Positions 23,317 through 31,846 of a stretch of DNA of 64,000 bases are shown piece by piece. Under the pieces are notes generated by a model. That model was not told where the DNA came from. It did no database searches and saw only the letters and a program-made list of their open reading frames with translations. The DNA is from an uncultured Lachnospiraceae bacterium (GTDB lineage: Bacteria > Bacillota > Clostridia > Lachnospirales > Lachnospiraceae). A program made the translations under genes and the position numbers. The DNA lies in NCBI GenBank assembly GCA_910579805.1, contig CAJTWM010000002.1, forward strand, positions 1 through 64,000, in the 5' to 3' direction. The stretch's first letter is position 1, and every line of letters starts with the position of its first letter.

Positions 23317-23805
23317 ATGAGATTACCTGAAGGTGTAAATCCTAAATATGGCATATTCACAATGGATAGAGATTTCGCTGGTAAAATTATAGATCAATAT
23401 GCAAAAGTCAATGTGCTAAAGAGAGTGAAATCTGAAAATGAGGACTGCGCCATTATGAAAAACGGAACACAATTTAAATGGATAAAACCAAATGATAATG
23501 CTCGTGGAAATAAATGCTCTGCTGGTATCATTGATTTAGCAACATGCAGTTTTGATTTCGTAAGAGAATGGATTCCAAGTATTTGTATTTTTGCTGAGAA
23601 ATCGGATTATATTTTCAAAGACAGTGAATTTGGGATAGAAACAAAACCATATGACTTACATACTGTGATCGACAGATTGGAGAAAGCAGAAGTATTACTT
23701 GGTAATGTTGAAAACCTTGGATTTTATGATATGGAATATGGATGGCAAACATTAGCCGATTTGGAGATTAATCATAAAGAAATATCATTTGGTTCGTATT
23801 GCTGA
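23317..23805 (+). CDS. Hypothetical protein, 162 aa
   Basis: Contains R-G-N-K-C-S-A-G-I-I-D-L and E-Y-G-W-Q-T-L-A-D-L-E-I. Possibly nucleic-acid related, but no diagnostic motif is visible. ATG closely follows the previous gene. Confidence 0.7.
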   Translation: MRLPEGVNPKYGIFTMDRDFAGKIIDQYAKVNVLKRVKSENEDCAIMKNGTQFKWIKPNDNARGNKCSAGIIDLATCSFDFVREWIPSICIFAEKSDYIFKDSEFGIETKPYDLHTVIDRLEKAEVLLGNVENLGFYDMEYGWQTLADLEINHKEISFGSYC

Positions 23806-23824
23806 GAATTGAGGAGGAGATATT

Positions 23825-24397
23825 ATAGATTATAAAAAAATGTGTATCAATCAAGGATATGTGCCACCTACATGTAAAATGGATGGACAGTTGTGTTGGC
23901 TGTTAGTCAATGATGGTAAAAATCCTTGTGATGGATGTAATTACAATAGATCAGATTGTGAAGGACGACCTAAAAAGAAAAAATATGATTCGGAATTTTA
24001 CAGAGTAGCGGTTTGCATTGACAATCACATCGAAAGAGAACGCCAAAAGCAATATGAAGAATATTTGCGAAGAGAAAGAGAGAAAGATAAAAGAAGACAG
24101 GAACATGCCAAATGTAATGCAAAAACCATCATATCTATTGTAACAGATATAGATAGAAGAGGTAGACCAGAAATAGAGGTTAAGGTAAATGATTTAATAA
24201 ATGAGATTGGTTATGTGAAAAAGTATGAAAATCCCGATGAGGCTATTTGTTATATTCCGGCGATTATTCGCAGGTATGGAGTTGGACAGATACAATGTGA
24301 AATTGATGGTTATGGATTAGGTATATATGACAGGTTAAAAAGCGCAGAACTTGGTATAGATATTGTTCCATTACATTATATAGGTTTGAAATTATAA
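23825..24397 (+). CDS. Hypothetical protein with Cys cluster, 190 aa, probable ATA start
   Basis: GGAGG in TGAGGAGGAGATATT is 7 bases before ATA 23825, while the first ATG is 15 bases further. Reads M-D-Y-K-K-M-C-I-N-Q-G-Y-V-P-P-T-C. Seven cysteines in the first 50 residues suggest metal binding. A basic coiled region (R-R-E-R-E-K-D-K-R-R-Q-E) follows. Confidence 0.7.
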   Translation: MDYKKMCINQGYVPPTCKMDGQLCWLLVNDGKNPCDGCNYNRSDCEGRPKKKKYDSEFYRVAVCIDNHIERERQKQYEEYLRREREKDKRRQEHAKCNAKTIISIVTDIDRRGRPEIEVKVNDLINEIGYVKKYENPDEAICYIPAIIRRYGVGQIQCEIDGYGLGIYDRLKSAELGIDIVPLHYIGLKL

Positions 24398-24414
24398 AAG
24401 GAGAACTAATACAT

Positions 24415-24624
24415 ATGGCATTAACGAGGAAGCAAGAGAAACAGTTAAACAGTGAAGTCAAAAAAACTTTAGAAGAAGTCAGATTCCAAGGATTGAAAGC
24501 TGGTGCTGCCGGTATTCTTGGAGCAGTTTTAGAAATGTGCAACAGTGGTAAGACGGATGCAGAGATTGTAAAGGATGTGAGAGATTTCTGTGAGAATTCG
24601 TTGAATATGGATGGGATGAAGTAG
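24415..24624 (+). CDS. Small helical protein, 69 aa
   Basis: ATG after AAAGGAGAACTA. Amphipathic helices (T-R-K-Q-E-K-Q-L-N-S-E-V-K-K-T). Possibly a small regulatory or scaffold protein; not recognised. Confidence 0.65.
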   Translation: MALTRKQEKQLNSEVKKTLEEVRFQGLKAGAAGILGAVLEMCNSGKTDAEIVKDVRDFCENSLNMDGMK

Positions 24625-24635
24625 GGAGGAGTTAT

Positions 24636-25553
24636 TTGATTAAATTATTTACACATACAGATTTAGATGGTGTTGGATGTGCAGTGTTAGCAAAGTTAGC
24701 TTTCAAAGATGAAGTTGACATTGAATATTGCAACTATGACGAAATCAATGAAAAAGTATTAGAATATATAAACCAAAATGATAATAAAATTCCAATTTAC
24801 ATTACAGATATAAGTGTAAAAGAAGAATTGGCAAAATTATTAGATAAAAGAGGAAATGTTCAATTATTAGATCATCATCCAACAGCATTAGAATTAAATA
24901 AATATAGTTGGTGCAGAGTAATGGTTGAAGATTTAAGTGGATTGAAGACATCAGGAACTAAAATGTTTTATCATTGGTTAGGTATGAATGGATGTTTTAG
25001 TGACGAATTAGAGAATAATAAATTATTAAACAGATTCGCAGAATTAGTAAGAGATTATGATACATGGAGATGGGCAGAACTTGGAGATGAAGGAGTTATA
25101 TGTAAGCAAGTAAATGATTTACTGTACTTATATGGGAGGGAGAAATTTATCTCTTGGTGTGTATCGAAAATATGTTGTAGTGATTCTTTCAATTTGGATG
25201 ATACAGATAAACTTCTCTTTGATATTAAACAGAAAGAAATTGATGATTATGTAGAAGAAAAGGATAAGCAGTTATTTACATCACCTATGTGTGGATGGAT
25301 TGCAGGTTTTGTATTTGCAGATAAGTATTTTAGTGAGCTTGGAAACAGATTGTGTAAGATGCATCCAGAAATTGATTTTGTTGCAATGATTGATATGGAT
25401 GGAACCGTATCATATAGAACAATTAGAGAAGATCTGGATTTAGGACAAAGAGTTGCTAAACAATTTGGCGGTGGTGGTCATCCAAAAGCAGCAGGTTCAC
25501 AGTTTTCAAAAGAAGTTATGCTGAAGACGGTTGAACATATCTTTTATGAGTGA
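24636..25553 (+). CDS. DHH-family phosphoesterase
   Basis: 305 residues. H-T-D-L-D-G near residue 6, Y-I-T-D-I-S near 52, L-L-D-H-H-P-T (the DHH motif) near 75, and C-terminal F-G-G-G-G-H-P-K-A-A-G-S (DHHA1 domain) near 280. This matches the RecJ/NrnA/GdpP-like metal-dependent phosphoesterases that degrade small oligonucleotides or cyclic dinucleotides. For phages a role against cyclic-nucleotide defence signals is possible but unproven. Start TTG (or ATT) 6-9 bases from GGAGG. Confidence 0.88.
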   Translation: MIKLFTHTDLDGVGCAVLAKLAFKDEVDIEYCNYDEINEKVLEYINQNDNKIPIYITDISVKEELAKLLDKRGNVQLLDHHPTALELNKYSWCRVMVEDLSGLKTSGTKMFYHWLGMNGCFSDELENNKLLNRFAELVRDYDTWRWAELGDEGVICKQVNDLLYLYGREKFISWCVSKICCSDSFNLDDTDKLLFDIKQKEIDDYVEEKDKQLFTSPMCGWIAGFVFADKYFSELGNRLCKMHPEIDFVAMIDMDGTVSYRTIREDLDLGQRVAKQFGGGGHPKAAGSQFSKEVMLKTVEHIFYE

Positions 25554-25570
25554 TGAAAGCACGATTTCAT
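25553..25570 (+). repeat. Intergenic mini-hairpin (atgaaa-N6-tttcat)
   Basis: Perfect 6-bp stem with loop GCACGA right after the DHH gene and before the GHKL ATPase gene. Confidence 0.55.
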
Positions 25571-25600
25571 GGTTGTTTGAAAGAATGGAGGTAAGTTTAT

Positions 25601-27430
25601 TTGGCAGTAGAATTAAAAGTCAATGTTATAAATCAGCTTAAATTGCTTCGCCAAAGCACATTTAAGGATATATATTGTTTTCTTGATGAAGATGTACAAA
25701 ATGCTCAGAGAGCAAAAGCGACAGAAGTAAAGGTCACTGTTGATAGATGGGGAGAAGGAACCGTTACTATTGAAAACAACGGAAATGTGCTTACTAATCC
25801 ACAGGCATTATTTTCTATTGCTGAAAGTGATTGGGATGAAGAAGTAAGGAATAGTGAAAATCCTTTTGGCATGGGATTCTTCAGCAACATTACGGTCAGT
25901 AATCTTATCAATGTTCATTCAGGAAATACATATATTACATTTGATGTAGAAGATATGATTTCTACGAACAATACAGAAATCAAAGTAGAAGAAATAGATG
26001 AATATTATGACGGATTCAAATTGATTCTTAGAAATTTTGATTTTGATACAGCGAGTGATTATGAAATTCAAGAACGTGTAGAGATTCTTGGGAAATATAT
26101 TCATGAGTTAAACATTTTTTACAATGGAGAATTAGTTGAAGAAAAGGATCTGACTGAGGGTGATGGCAGTAAGTATCAATTTTCTGTAGATGATGAGAAT
26201 TGCAAAGGCTGGATTGCATTAGGAAATAATTACTCCTGGGGAAACAATGTCAATGTATTTTACAAAGGAAGATTGGTTGCACCGTTAGAAGGATTACCAT
26301 ACTTAAAAGGTGATTTGCATGTGAGCGATAGAACTCTCAATTTAACATCTCCAGACAGAAAAGATATTATCAAAGATGAAAAATTAAATGTGTTCAAAAA
26401 GATAATAAGAGAGTACGTTGAAAAATACTGTACATCTTTATTGATAAACGGAGAAGAAAATATTGACGATTATGCTTCTTGCTTTGGATACTATGTGAAT
26501 AAAAAGAATGTAAAAAATAGCATTAGATTTATGACATTCAAGAGTAAAAGCGAAGATGATATTAAATATTTAAAAGGGATTGCTATTGCAAGGGGTGAAA
26601 ACAAAGATATCAATTCTTTTACAGGATATGAAATATATCTGAAAAAAGATGCAGCTAAACAAAATGAGCAAATTGTAAATGAAGTTACTGTAAATCCTAA
26701 GTTGCAAACAGCACCAGAGGAAGCTAGTGGACGAGTTTATCATGAAGCATCATATTCTCACAGTGATGGGTATGTGGAAGTACCAGAAATAAAACAAGAA
26801 GATTTGACGAAAAAGAGAGGTTCTTTGATTATTGATTCAGCGGAGCCAACATTCTTTATAGGATTTAATGAAGTAGAACAATATGAGTATAAGTTAAATA
26901 TTGCGAAACATTATGACTTGAAAATTATCGTAAGTAGAAATAATGTAGAAACTTCTATTCTAAAATCCATGAAAGAATCTGATAATGTGTTGCATATTTC
27001 GGAATTAAAAGAAGAGGTATTAGTAAGAGGATATCTAAGCAATACAGAATTATCTACTAAAGAAAATAGAGCATTGATGATATTTGATATGATTAGTAGA
27101 ATTTTAGGATTCGATCACAATGTATTTGCAATTGGTGATTTAATGGTAACAAAATCTGTTTCGGTAGAATCAATTGGTGTTGAAGAAGAAATGGTTGAAC
27201 CAAACATTGTTGTATTGAAGGATGAACTGAATGATAAAGTTTATGTGGATAGAAGCATCATAAACAAGAATAAGCTGAGAAATGATACAGATGCGAATTT
27301 AGATATATTTGATTATCAGTTTATTTTGGCAAATTTTAAGGAAATGATGAAACAGGTTGCATTAGTGGCTGGTATTTCGCCAAATGATTGTGAAGTAAAA
27401 GTATTAGATATTTTGGGAAATTGTGCTTGA
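25601..27430 (+). CDS. GHKL-type ATPase
   Basis: 609 residues. Q-N-A-Q-R-A-K-A-T near 31-39, then I-E-N-N-G-N-V near 57, and E-N-P-F-G-M-G-F-F near 87-95, are the N, G1 and G2 boxes of the gyrase/Hsp90/histidine-kinase/MutL ATP fold. The middle has S-D-R-T-L-N-L-T-S-P-D-R-K-D. The C-terminal half is unassigned. Such phage GHKL proteins are of unknown role, perhaps chaperone-like or anti-defence. TTG start after ATGGAGGTAAG. Confidence 0.8.
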   Translation: MAVELKVNVINQLKLLRQSTFKDIYCFLDEDVQNAQRAKATEVKVTVDRWGEGTVTIENNGNVLTNPQALFSIAESDWDEEVRNSENPFGMGFFSNITVSNLINVHSGNTYITFDVEDMISTNNTEIKVEEIDEYYDGFKLILRNFDFDTASDYEIQERVEILGKYIHELNIFYNGELVEEKDLTEGDGSKYQFSVDDENCKGWIALGNNYSWGNNVNVFYKGRLVAPLEGLPYLKGDLHVSDRTLNLTSPDRKDIIKDEKLNVFKKIIREYVEKYCTSLLINGEENIDDYASCFGYYVNKKNVKNSIRFMTFKSKSEDDIKYLKGIAIARGENKDINSFTGYEIYLKKDAAKQNEQIVNEVTVNPKLQTAPEEASGRVYHEASYSHSDGYVEVPEIKQEDLTKKRGSLIIDSAEPTFFIGFNEVEQYEYKLNIAKHYDLKIIVSRNNVETSILKSMKESDNVLHISELKEEVLVRGYLSNTELSTKENRALMIFDMISRILGFDHNVFAIGDLMVTKSVSVESIGVEEEMVEPNIVVLKDELNDKVYVDRSIINKNKLRNDTDANLDIFDYQFILANFKEMMKQVALVAGISPNDCEVKVLDILGNCA

Positions 27431-27450
27431 AAGGAAGTGGAAATTAATAA

Positions 27451-27870
27451 ATGAAATGTCCTCATTGTAATAAAAGAGAATTAGTTACCTACAGTGATTT
27501 TGATATTTTAAATAATGTAGCATTCCAGAAAACTATGTGTGACTGGTGTGGATATTGGGAATTAAGAAGTTCAAAAGACAAAAATTACATTGAAAAATCT
27601 AATTACTATACATTAGAATTTTCAACCGTATCTGGCGACTCAGGGAAGTTTACAGGAACAAAAGAAGAAATACATAAACAGGTAGATTCTTATAAGTGGA
27701 CAGGGTTTGAAAATATAAAGAAAGAAGACAAACTTAGGATGATAGCAGCGTGTATAACATTTTTAAAATATGGATATATGGATGAGTTCAAAAATGCTGA
27801 TTATGAGAATTATGAAATCACAATAGATAATGGGCTGTGGGTGAAAATAAGTTACGGGATATATCAATAG
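27451..27870 (+). CDS. Zinc-ribbon protein, 139 aa
   Basis: M-K-C-P-H-C-N-K at the N-terminus and C-D-W-C-G-Y-W near residue 31 form a four-Cys zinc ribbon; the rest is helical. Possibly a nucleic-acid- or protein-binding phage factor. Confidence 0.75.
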   Translation: MKCPHCNKRELVTYSDFDILNNVAFQKTMCDWCGYWELRSSKDKNYIEKSNYYTLEFSTVSGDSGKFTGTKEEIHKQVDSYKWTGFENIKKEDKLRMIAACITFLKYGYMDEFKNADYENYEITIDNGLWVKISYGIYQ

Positions 27871-27906
27871 TTGTGTTTGATATAAAGTAAATTTTGGAGG
27901 TAAAAA

Positions 27907-28254
27907 GTGATCAAACATTTTTGTGATATTTGTGGAAGAGAAATAGATACAGTTAAATCAAAGCCAATTCTTATTAGTTTTGATGGATTTTATAAAAATG
28001 ACAGGGTTTTCGATATATGTACATATTGTGAAGATGAACTTGAAAAGGCAAAAAATCAAGCAGAGGTTGATTTTATGAAACGTTCAAATTGGTGGAAACA
28101 AAATAGTAATAGCGATGGGGAAATTAATTATGGAACATTTAAACAGGTAGGCACATGTGAACAGGGTGGTGTCATGTGTCCGAAATGTGGGCATAGTAAT
28201 AATTCGTATACATTTGATGGAATGTGTCAGAAATGTGGATATAAAAAGTCTTAA
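27907..28254 (+). CDS. Double zinc-ribbon protein, 115 aa
   Basis: C-D-I-C-G-R and C-T-Y-C at the N-terminal half, and C-P-K-C-G-H with C-Q-K-C-G-Y at the C-terminus. Two zinc ribbons joined by a helical linker. GTG start after TTTGGAGGTAAAAA. Confidence 0.75.
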   Translation: MIKHFCDICGREIDTVKSKPILISFDGFYKNDRVFDICTYCEDELEKAKNQAEVDFMKRSNWWKQNSNSDGEINYGTFKQVGTCEQGGVMCPKCGHSNNSYTFDGMCQKCGYKKS

Positions 28255-28311
28255 AACCGAAATTTCATTGATATAAAAAGTTTTGATTATTTATTAGATT
28301 AGGAGAATTAA

Positions 28312-28824
28312 ATGAGCGAAAATATTAAAGATGGAAAAGTAGAAGTAATGGGTATCAATATAGATATTTCACAGGTATTAGGACAAAAAATAGTTGATCA
28401 ATATATAGCCCAGTTGAGAGACGAAGATATTGAGACGCTAATGAAATATATTAGTGAAGATTTGTTTATAAATGGCTGGGATGATAAATTGGTTATTAAG
28501 AGAAGGGAAAAAGATCAATGGGAAAACTATAGAGAGAAAGAAATTCCTATTGGCGAATTGATTAAGAATCAATTTAACTCTCGCATAAAAGAAGAGCTTA
28601 GTAAAAAAGTTGAAGATATTATAGTGAGCACAGATTATCAGAAAAAAATTGAAGAAATTGCAAATGAATTGGTGGATTATTCTATTAATGGATATAAGGA
28701 AGATATGAAAAATAGAATTAGAGAAAGATTAATTGGTAATGTCATGGATGAAGTGCCTCACTATTGCGGAGTTTCTCTTATCAATCTTATTAATCAAGTG
28801 ATAGATAATAGGACAAGGTATTGA
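28312..28824 (+). CDS. Helical hypothetical protein, 170 aa
   Basis: Long charged helices (K-E-E-L-S-K-K-V-E-D-I), similar in style to the protein at 11352. ATG after TTAGGAGAATTAA. Function unknown. Confidence 0.7.
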   Translation: MSENIKDGKVEVMGINIDISQVLGQKIVDQYIAQLRDEDIETLMKYISEDLFINGWDDKLVIKRREKDQWENYREKEIPIGELIKNQFNSRIKEELSKKVEDIIVSTDYQKKIEEIANELVDYSINGYKEDMKNRIRERLIGNVMDEVPHYCGVSLINLINQVIDNRTRY

Positions 28825-28872
28825 AAGCGTTCTTTTATTGGAAAACAAAAAATTGAAAAGGAGAATAAAGTA

Positions 28873-29523
28873 TTGAAGAAATTATTTATTAGCCAGCCTA
28901 TGAATGGTAAAACAGATGAGGAAATTTTAAAGGAAAGAAAAATCGCTATTGGGAAAGCAAAAGAGATTGCAGGCGAAGATGTAGAAGTAATTGATACATT
29001 TTATACAGACTTTACACCTGATGCGAAACCTCTTGAATATCTTGCGAGAAGTATAAAAGATTTAGCCAGTGCCGATATTGCATATTTTGTAAAAGGTTGG
29101 GAAGAAAAACGAGGATGTAAAATTGAGTACGAGTGTGCAACGCAATATGGTATTAAAACCATTACAAGTGGAACAAATGAATGTCTTTGGAGATTTTATT
29201 GGGATTGTGGTAGACAGGGAGAAGTAGAAGGTATATTTAAGGCTACAAAAGAAGAAGTAGAAGCTGCAATTGGAAAAGAAGTTTATTTTGGAGAAATTCT
29301 TGGAAAACATAGTGAGGTATATGGAGAAATTGAAGAAGGAGAAATTACTCTCAAATCAGATGATCCGTTGACTGTTATGAATGCTATTGAGAGCGGATAT
29401 AACCCATTAAACTATTTAAGATATGAATGTTCCGTGTGTGGAGATACTTATTCTACTGATGAATGGGATTTTGAAAATAATATGTGTTGCTATTGTGCTA
29501 AAGAGAAAAATAGCATCAAATAA
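28873..29523 (+). CDS. Nucleoside 2-deoxyribosyltransferase-like (DUF4406) protein with zinc tail
   Basis: N-terminus K-K-L-F-I-S-Q-P-M-N-G-K-T-D-E-E-I is the typical start of DUF4406, a fold related to nucleoside 2-deoxyribosyltransferases. The sequence continues with L-A-S-A-D-I-A-Y-F. A C-terminal C-S-V-C-G-D and C-C-Y-C pair adds a zinc ribbon. Activity on nucleotides is likely but not shown. TTG start. Confidence 0.8.
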   Translation: MKKLFISQPMNGKTDEEILKERKIAIGKAKEIAGEDVEVIDTFYTDFTPDAKPLEYLARSIKDLASADIAYFVKGWEEKRGCKIEYECATQYGIKTITSGTNECLWRFYWDCGRQGEVEGIFKATKEEVEAAIGKEVYFGEILGKHSEVYGEIEEGEITLKSDDPLTVMNAIESGYNPLNYLRYECSVCGDTYSTDEWDFENNMCCYCAKEKNSIK

Positions 29524-29625
29524 ATACTGTATATAGTGTAAAATGATTATGTAGATGCCATATATAGATGCAAAATGCGGTTAAAATTCTTATTTCATGG
29601 TGTGGGTTTTAAGGAGGTGGGCAAT

Positions 29626-30081
29626 ATAAAAATACATTTTGACGGAAGTGTTTCTCATGTAAAATTAGAATTTCCAGAAACAGAATTTCATATGAGAACA
29701 GAGGATATGCAAGAACTAAAAGCGGCTTTTATTAAATCAGTTTCCAATACGTTTGATATGGCGATTACCAGTGATGCAAATGAGATAAAAGAGAAAACGA
29801 GAGAAAATAGAAAACTTAATAGAGAATATTATGAAAACATGACAAGTGGAATGTTAAATAAATATTATGACTTACATGTTTTCAGAAATACAAATGATAT
29901 TAGTTTATCCCATCATGTTTTATGTTCATATCCAGTAAAAATATATAAACATGTAAAACTTGTACATGTAGAAGGATTAAGAGAGGGACAGGCGTATTTT
30001 ATTACAGATGATGGATCATATTTGATGTTACCTTGGTGCTATATTATTTCAATGGCTCCAAGTTTGATTAAAGAAGAATAA
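29626..30081 (+). CDS. Hypothetical protein, 151 aa, probable ATA start
   Basis: AAGGAGG lies 8 bases before ATA 29626, which gives M-K-I-H-F-D-G-S-V-S-H. The frame is open from ATG 29575 but that ATG has no ribosome-binding site. It ends with a beta-rich domain (D-G-S-Y-L-M-L-P-W-C-Y-I-I-S) resembling that of the protein at 17696. Confidence 0.65.
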   Translation: MKIHFDGSVSHVKLEFPETEFHMRTEDMQELKAAFIKSVSNTFDMAITSDANEIKEKTRENRKLNREYYENMTSGMLNKYYDLHVFRNTNDISLSHHVLCSYPVKIYKHVKLVHVEGLREGQAYFITDDGSYLMLPWCYIISMAPSLIKEE

Positions 30082-30115
30082 AAAATAAGAAGTTGTAGTT
30101 TGGAGGTGATAGTAC

Positions 30116-30298
30116 ATAAAATTTGAAACGAGCAAAAGAATAGATAAATGGGTAGAGAAACACAGAAAACAGGGTTGTGTATCTCATGCAACAGCAGGTG
30201 AACAGTTTGTATATGAATTTCTGCCAAGTGGCATTGTAGAGTGTCAAACAGTCAAATGTATGTGTTGCAATGAAGAATTTACTGATTATGTAGATTGA
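30116..30298 (+). CDS. Hypothetical protein, 60 aa, ATA start
   Basis: Reads M(ATA)-K-F-E-T-S-K-R-I-D-K-W-V-E-K-H-R. GGAGG (in TTTGGAGGTGA) is 9 bases before ATA, and an in-frame TAG lies two codons upstream with no usual start between. M-C-C-N-E-E-F near the end gives a C-x-x-C-like pair. A clean example of non-AUG initiation. Confidence 0.7.
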   Translation: MKFETSKRIDKWVEKHRKQGCVSHATAGEQFVYEFLPSGIVECQTVKCMCCNEEFTDYVD

Positions 30299-30317
30299 TA
30301 AAAAGGAGAATAATATA

Positions 30318-30443
30318 ATGGGACTGAGTTGCAAAAAGCCAGTAGGCAGAATGAGAAGTATCACAAGAAAGTTAGAGAATAAGTTAGCAGAGGAAGCAAA
30401 GTTACAGAAAGAGAAAAAGGAAAAGAAAGCAGATAAGAGGTAG
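30318..30443 (+). CDS. Small basic peptide, 41 aa
   Basis: ATG after AAAGGAGAATAATATA. Highly charged K/E tail (K-E-K-K-E-K-K-A-D-K-R). Possibly a small nucleic-acid-binding protein. Confidence 0.6.
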   Translation: MGLSCKKPVGRMRSITRKLENKLAEEAKLQKEKKEKKADKR

Positions 30444-30449
30444 GTAGTT

Positions 30450-31220
30450 ATGGCGGTTTGGATCACAGGTGATATACACGGAAATCCACAAAGATTTTCA
30501 ACAGATATTTTTCCAGAGCAGAAGGAAATGGCAAAAGATGATGTGGTAATTATTCTTGGTGATTTTGGTCTTGTGTGGGATTATAGCGGAGAAAATGAAA
30601 CTGAGAAGTATTGGTTAGACTGGCTTGAAAATAAACCATTCACGACATTATTTATTGATGGAAATCATGATAATTTTGATAGACTTGATAATTGCCCAAT
30701 AGAACAGTGGCACGGAGGAAATGTGCATTTTATTCGTCCATCAGTCATTCATCTTATGAGAGGTCAAATTTTCAATATTGAAGATAAGTCATTCTTTGCC
30801 TTTGGCGGTGCAAGTAGTCATGATATATCCGCTGGTATATTAGAACCTGATGATACAGATTTTAAAGAGAAGAAGAAAAAATTAGACAAGAATCCATATG
30901 CTTTATACAGGATCAATCATATAAGCTGGTGGGAAAGAGAACTTCCAAGTGAAGAAGAGATGAATGATGGTATGGTGAATCTTAAAAAGCAGAATAATAA
31001 AGTGGATTACATCATTACTCATAGTCCATATACTTCATTGCTTAGACAGATGGATGGTGGATCGGGATTATATCAGAGAGATAGACTGACTGATTATTTA
31101 CAAGAGATTAAGCAAAATGTTGATTTTAAGGCATGGCTTTTCGGACATATGCACACGAACAAAACTTTCCATTGGGAGAGAAGTAGCTGCTTATATGAAC
31201 AGATTATAAGGATTCTGTAG
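30450..31220 (+). CDS. Metallophosphoesterase
   Basis: 256 residues. I-T-G-D-I-H-G-N near residue 5, I-I-L-G-D-F-G near 35, D-G-N-H-D-N near 70, Y-I-I-T-H-S-P near 189 and F-G-H-M-H-T-N near 231 are the five metal-binding motifs of calcineurin-like phosphatases. Likely acts on nucleotides or phosphoproteins. ATG follows AAGAGGTAGGTAGTT. Confidence 0.88.
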   Translation: MAVWITGDIHGNPQRFSTDIFPEQKEMAKDDVVIILGDFGLVWDYSGENETEKYWLDWLENKPFTTLFIDGNHDNFDRLDNCPIEQWHGGNVHFIRPSVIHLMRGQIFNIEDKSFFAFGGASSHDISAGILEPDDTDFKEKKKKLDKNPYALYRINHISWWERELPSEEEMNDGMVNLKKQNNKVDYIITHSPYTSLLRQMDGGSGLYQRDRLTDYLQEIKQNVDFKAWLFGHMHTNKTFHWERSSCLYEQIIRIL

Positions 31221-31239
31221 AAAGGAATAGTGATTAGAA

Positions 31240-31578
31240 ATGAACCAATATCCAAAAGTTAAGTGCCTAAATTGCAGAAAGGAAATTGGAGAGTGTAACT
31301 TTAAAACGTTTACAGTCAATTTAAAAGGCTACGATAAAAATGGTAAAAGAAAATTGTTTTGTAGTCAAGAGTGTTATGAACAATATAAAAAACAGTTTGA
31401 AATAGAAGTATATAATGGGTGTCCAATTTATGCAGTTGAGTGTTTGGGCGAGATGAGGTATATGCCTTGGTGGTTCTCAAGTTACTATTTCACAAATATT
31501 GAAGATTGCAGAAAAAGAATTGATAGAAAAGAAGTAGGTATTTATCCTTCATATCTGTTTGGATCATTGGTTAGATAG
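31240..31578 (+). CDS. Hypothetical Cys-rich protein, 112 aa
   Basis: C-L-N-C-R-K and C-N at the N-terminus, then L-F-C-S-Q-E-C-Y, resemble a treble-clef zinc finger. ATG after GAAAGGAATAGTGA. Not further recognised. Confidence 0.65.
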   Translation: MNQYPKVKCLNCRKEIGECNFKTFTVNLKGYDKNGKRKLFCSQECYEQYKKQFEIEVYNGCPIYAVECLGEMRYMPWWFSSYYFTNIEDCRKRIDRKEVGIYPSYLFGSLVR

Positions 31579-31846
31579 AGAATAATAAATCAGACACATT
31601 ACAAGTAGCAAGTAAACATTTCGCACGGTTATCCGTAGACAATTCCAATAATTACAACTGAACAGTTATATCCGTTTTGGGTGGTGAACAGCATACCCTT
31701 GGTTAAATTGCGCAAAAATTAGCCATGAACCACTGATAAGCATAGATTTTATATAGATTTAATCTCTATGTTCCAGTCTGAAAAGGCTGTTGATGTTATA
31801 TATGATGTAAAAATATTTTTAATGAATTTATAGGAGGAAAACAAAT
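31579..31846 (+). ncRNA. Structured non-coding leader before the RecA-like gene
   Basis: 268 bases without an ORF. GTGGT (31681-31685) with ACCAC (about 31729-31733) encloses TGG-TTAAA-TTGCGCAA-...-GCCATG (31700-31727). This matches the leader near 13371-13398 in sequence order (TGGTTAAA ... GCCATG). AGATT/AATCT follows downstream. The AGGAGG site of the next gene lies just after it. Possible cis-acting RNA controlling the replication genes. Confidence 0.5.
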
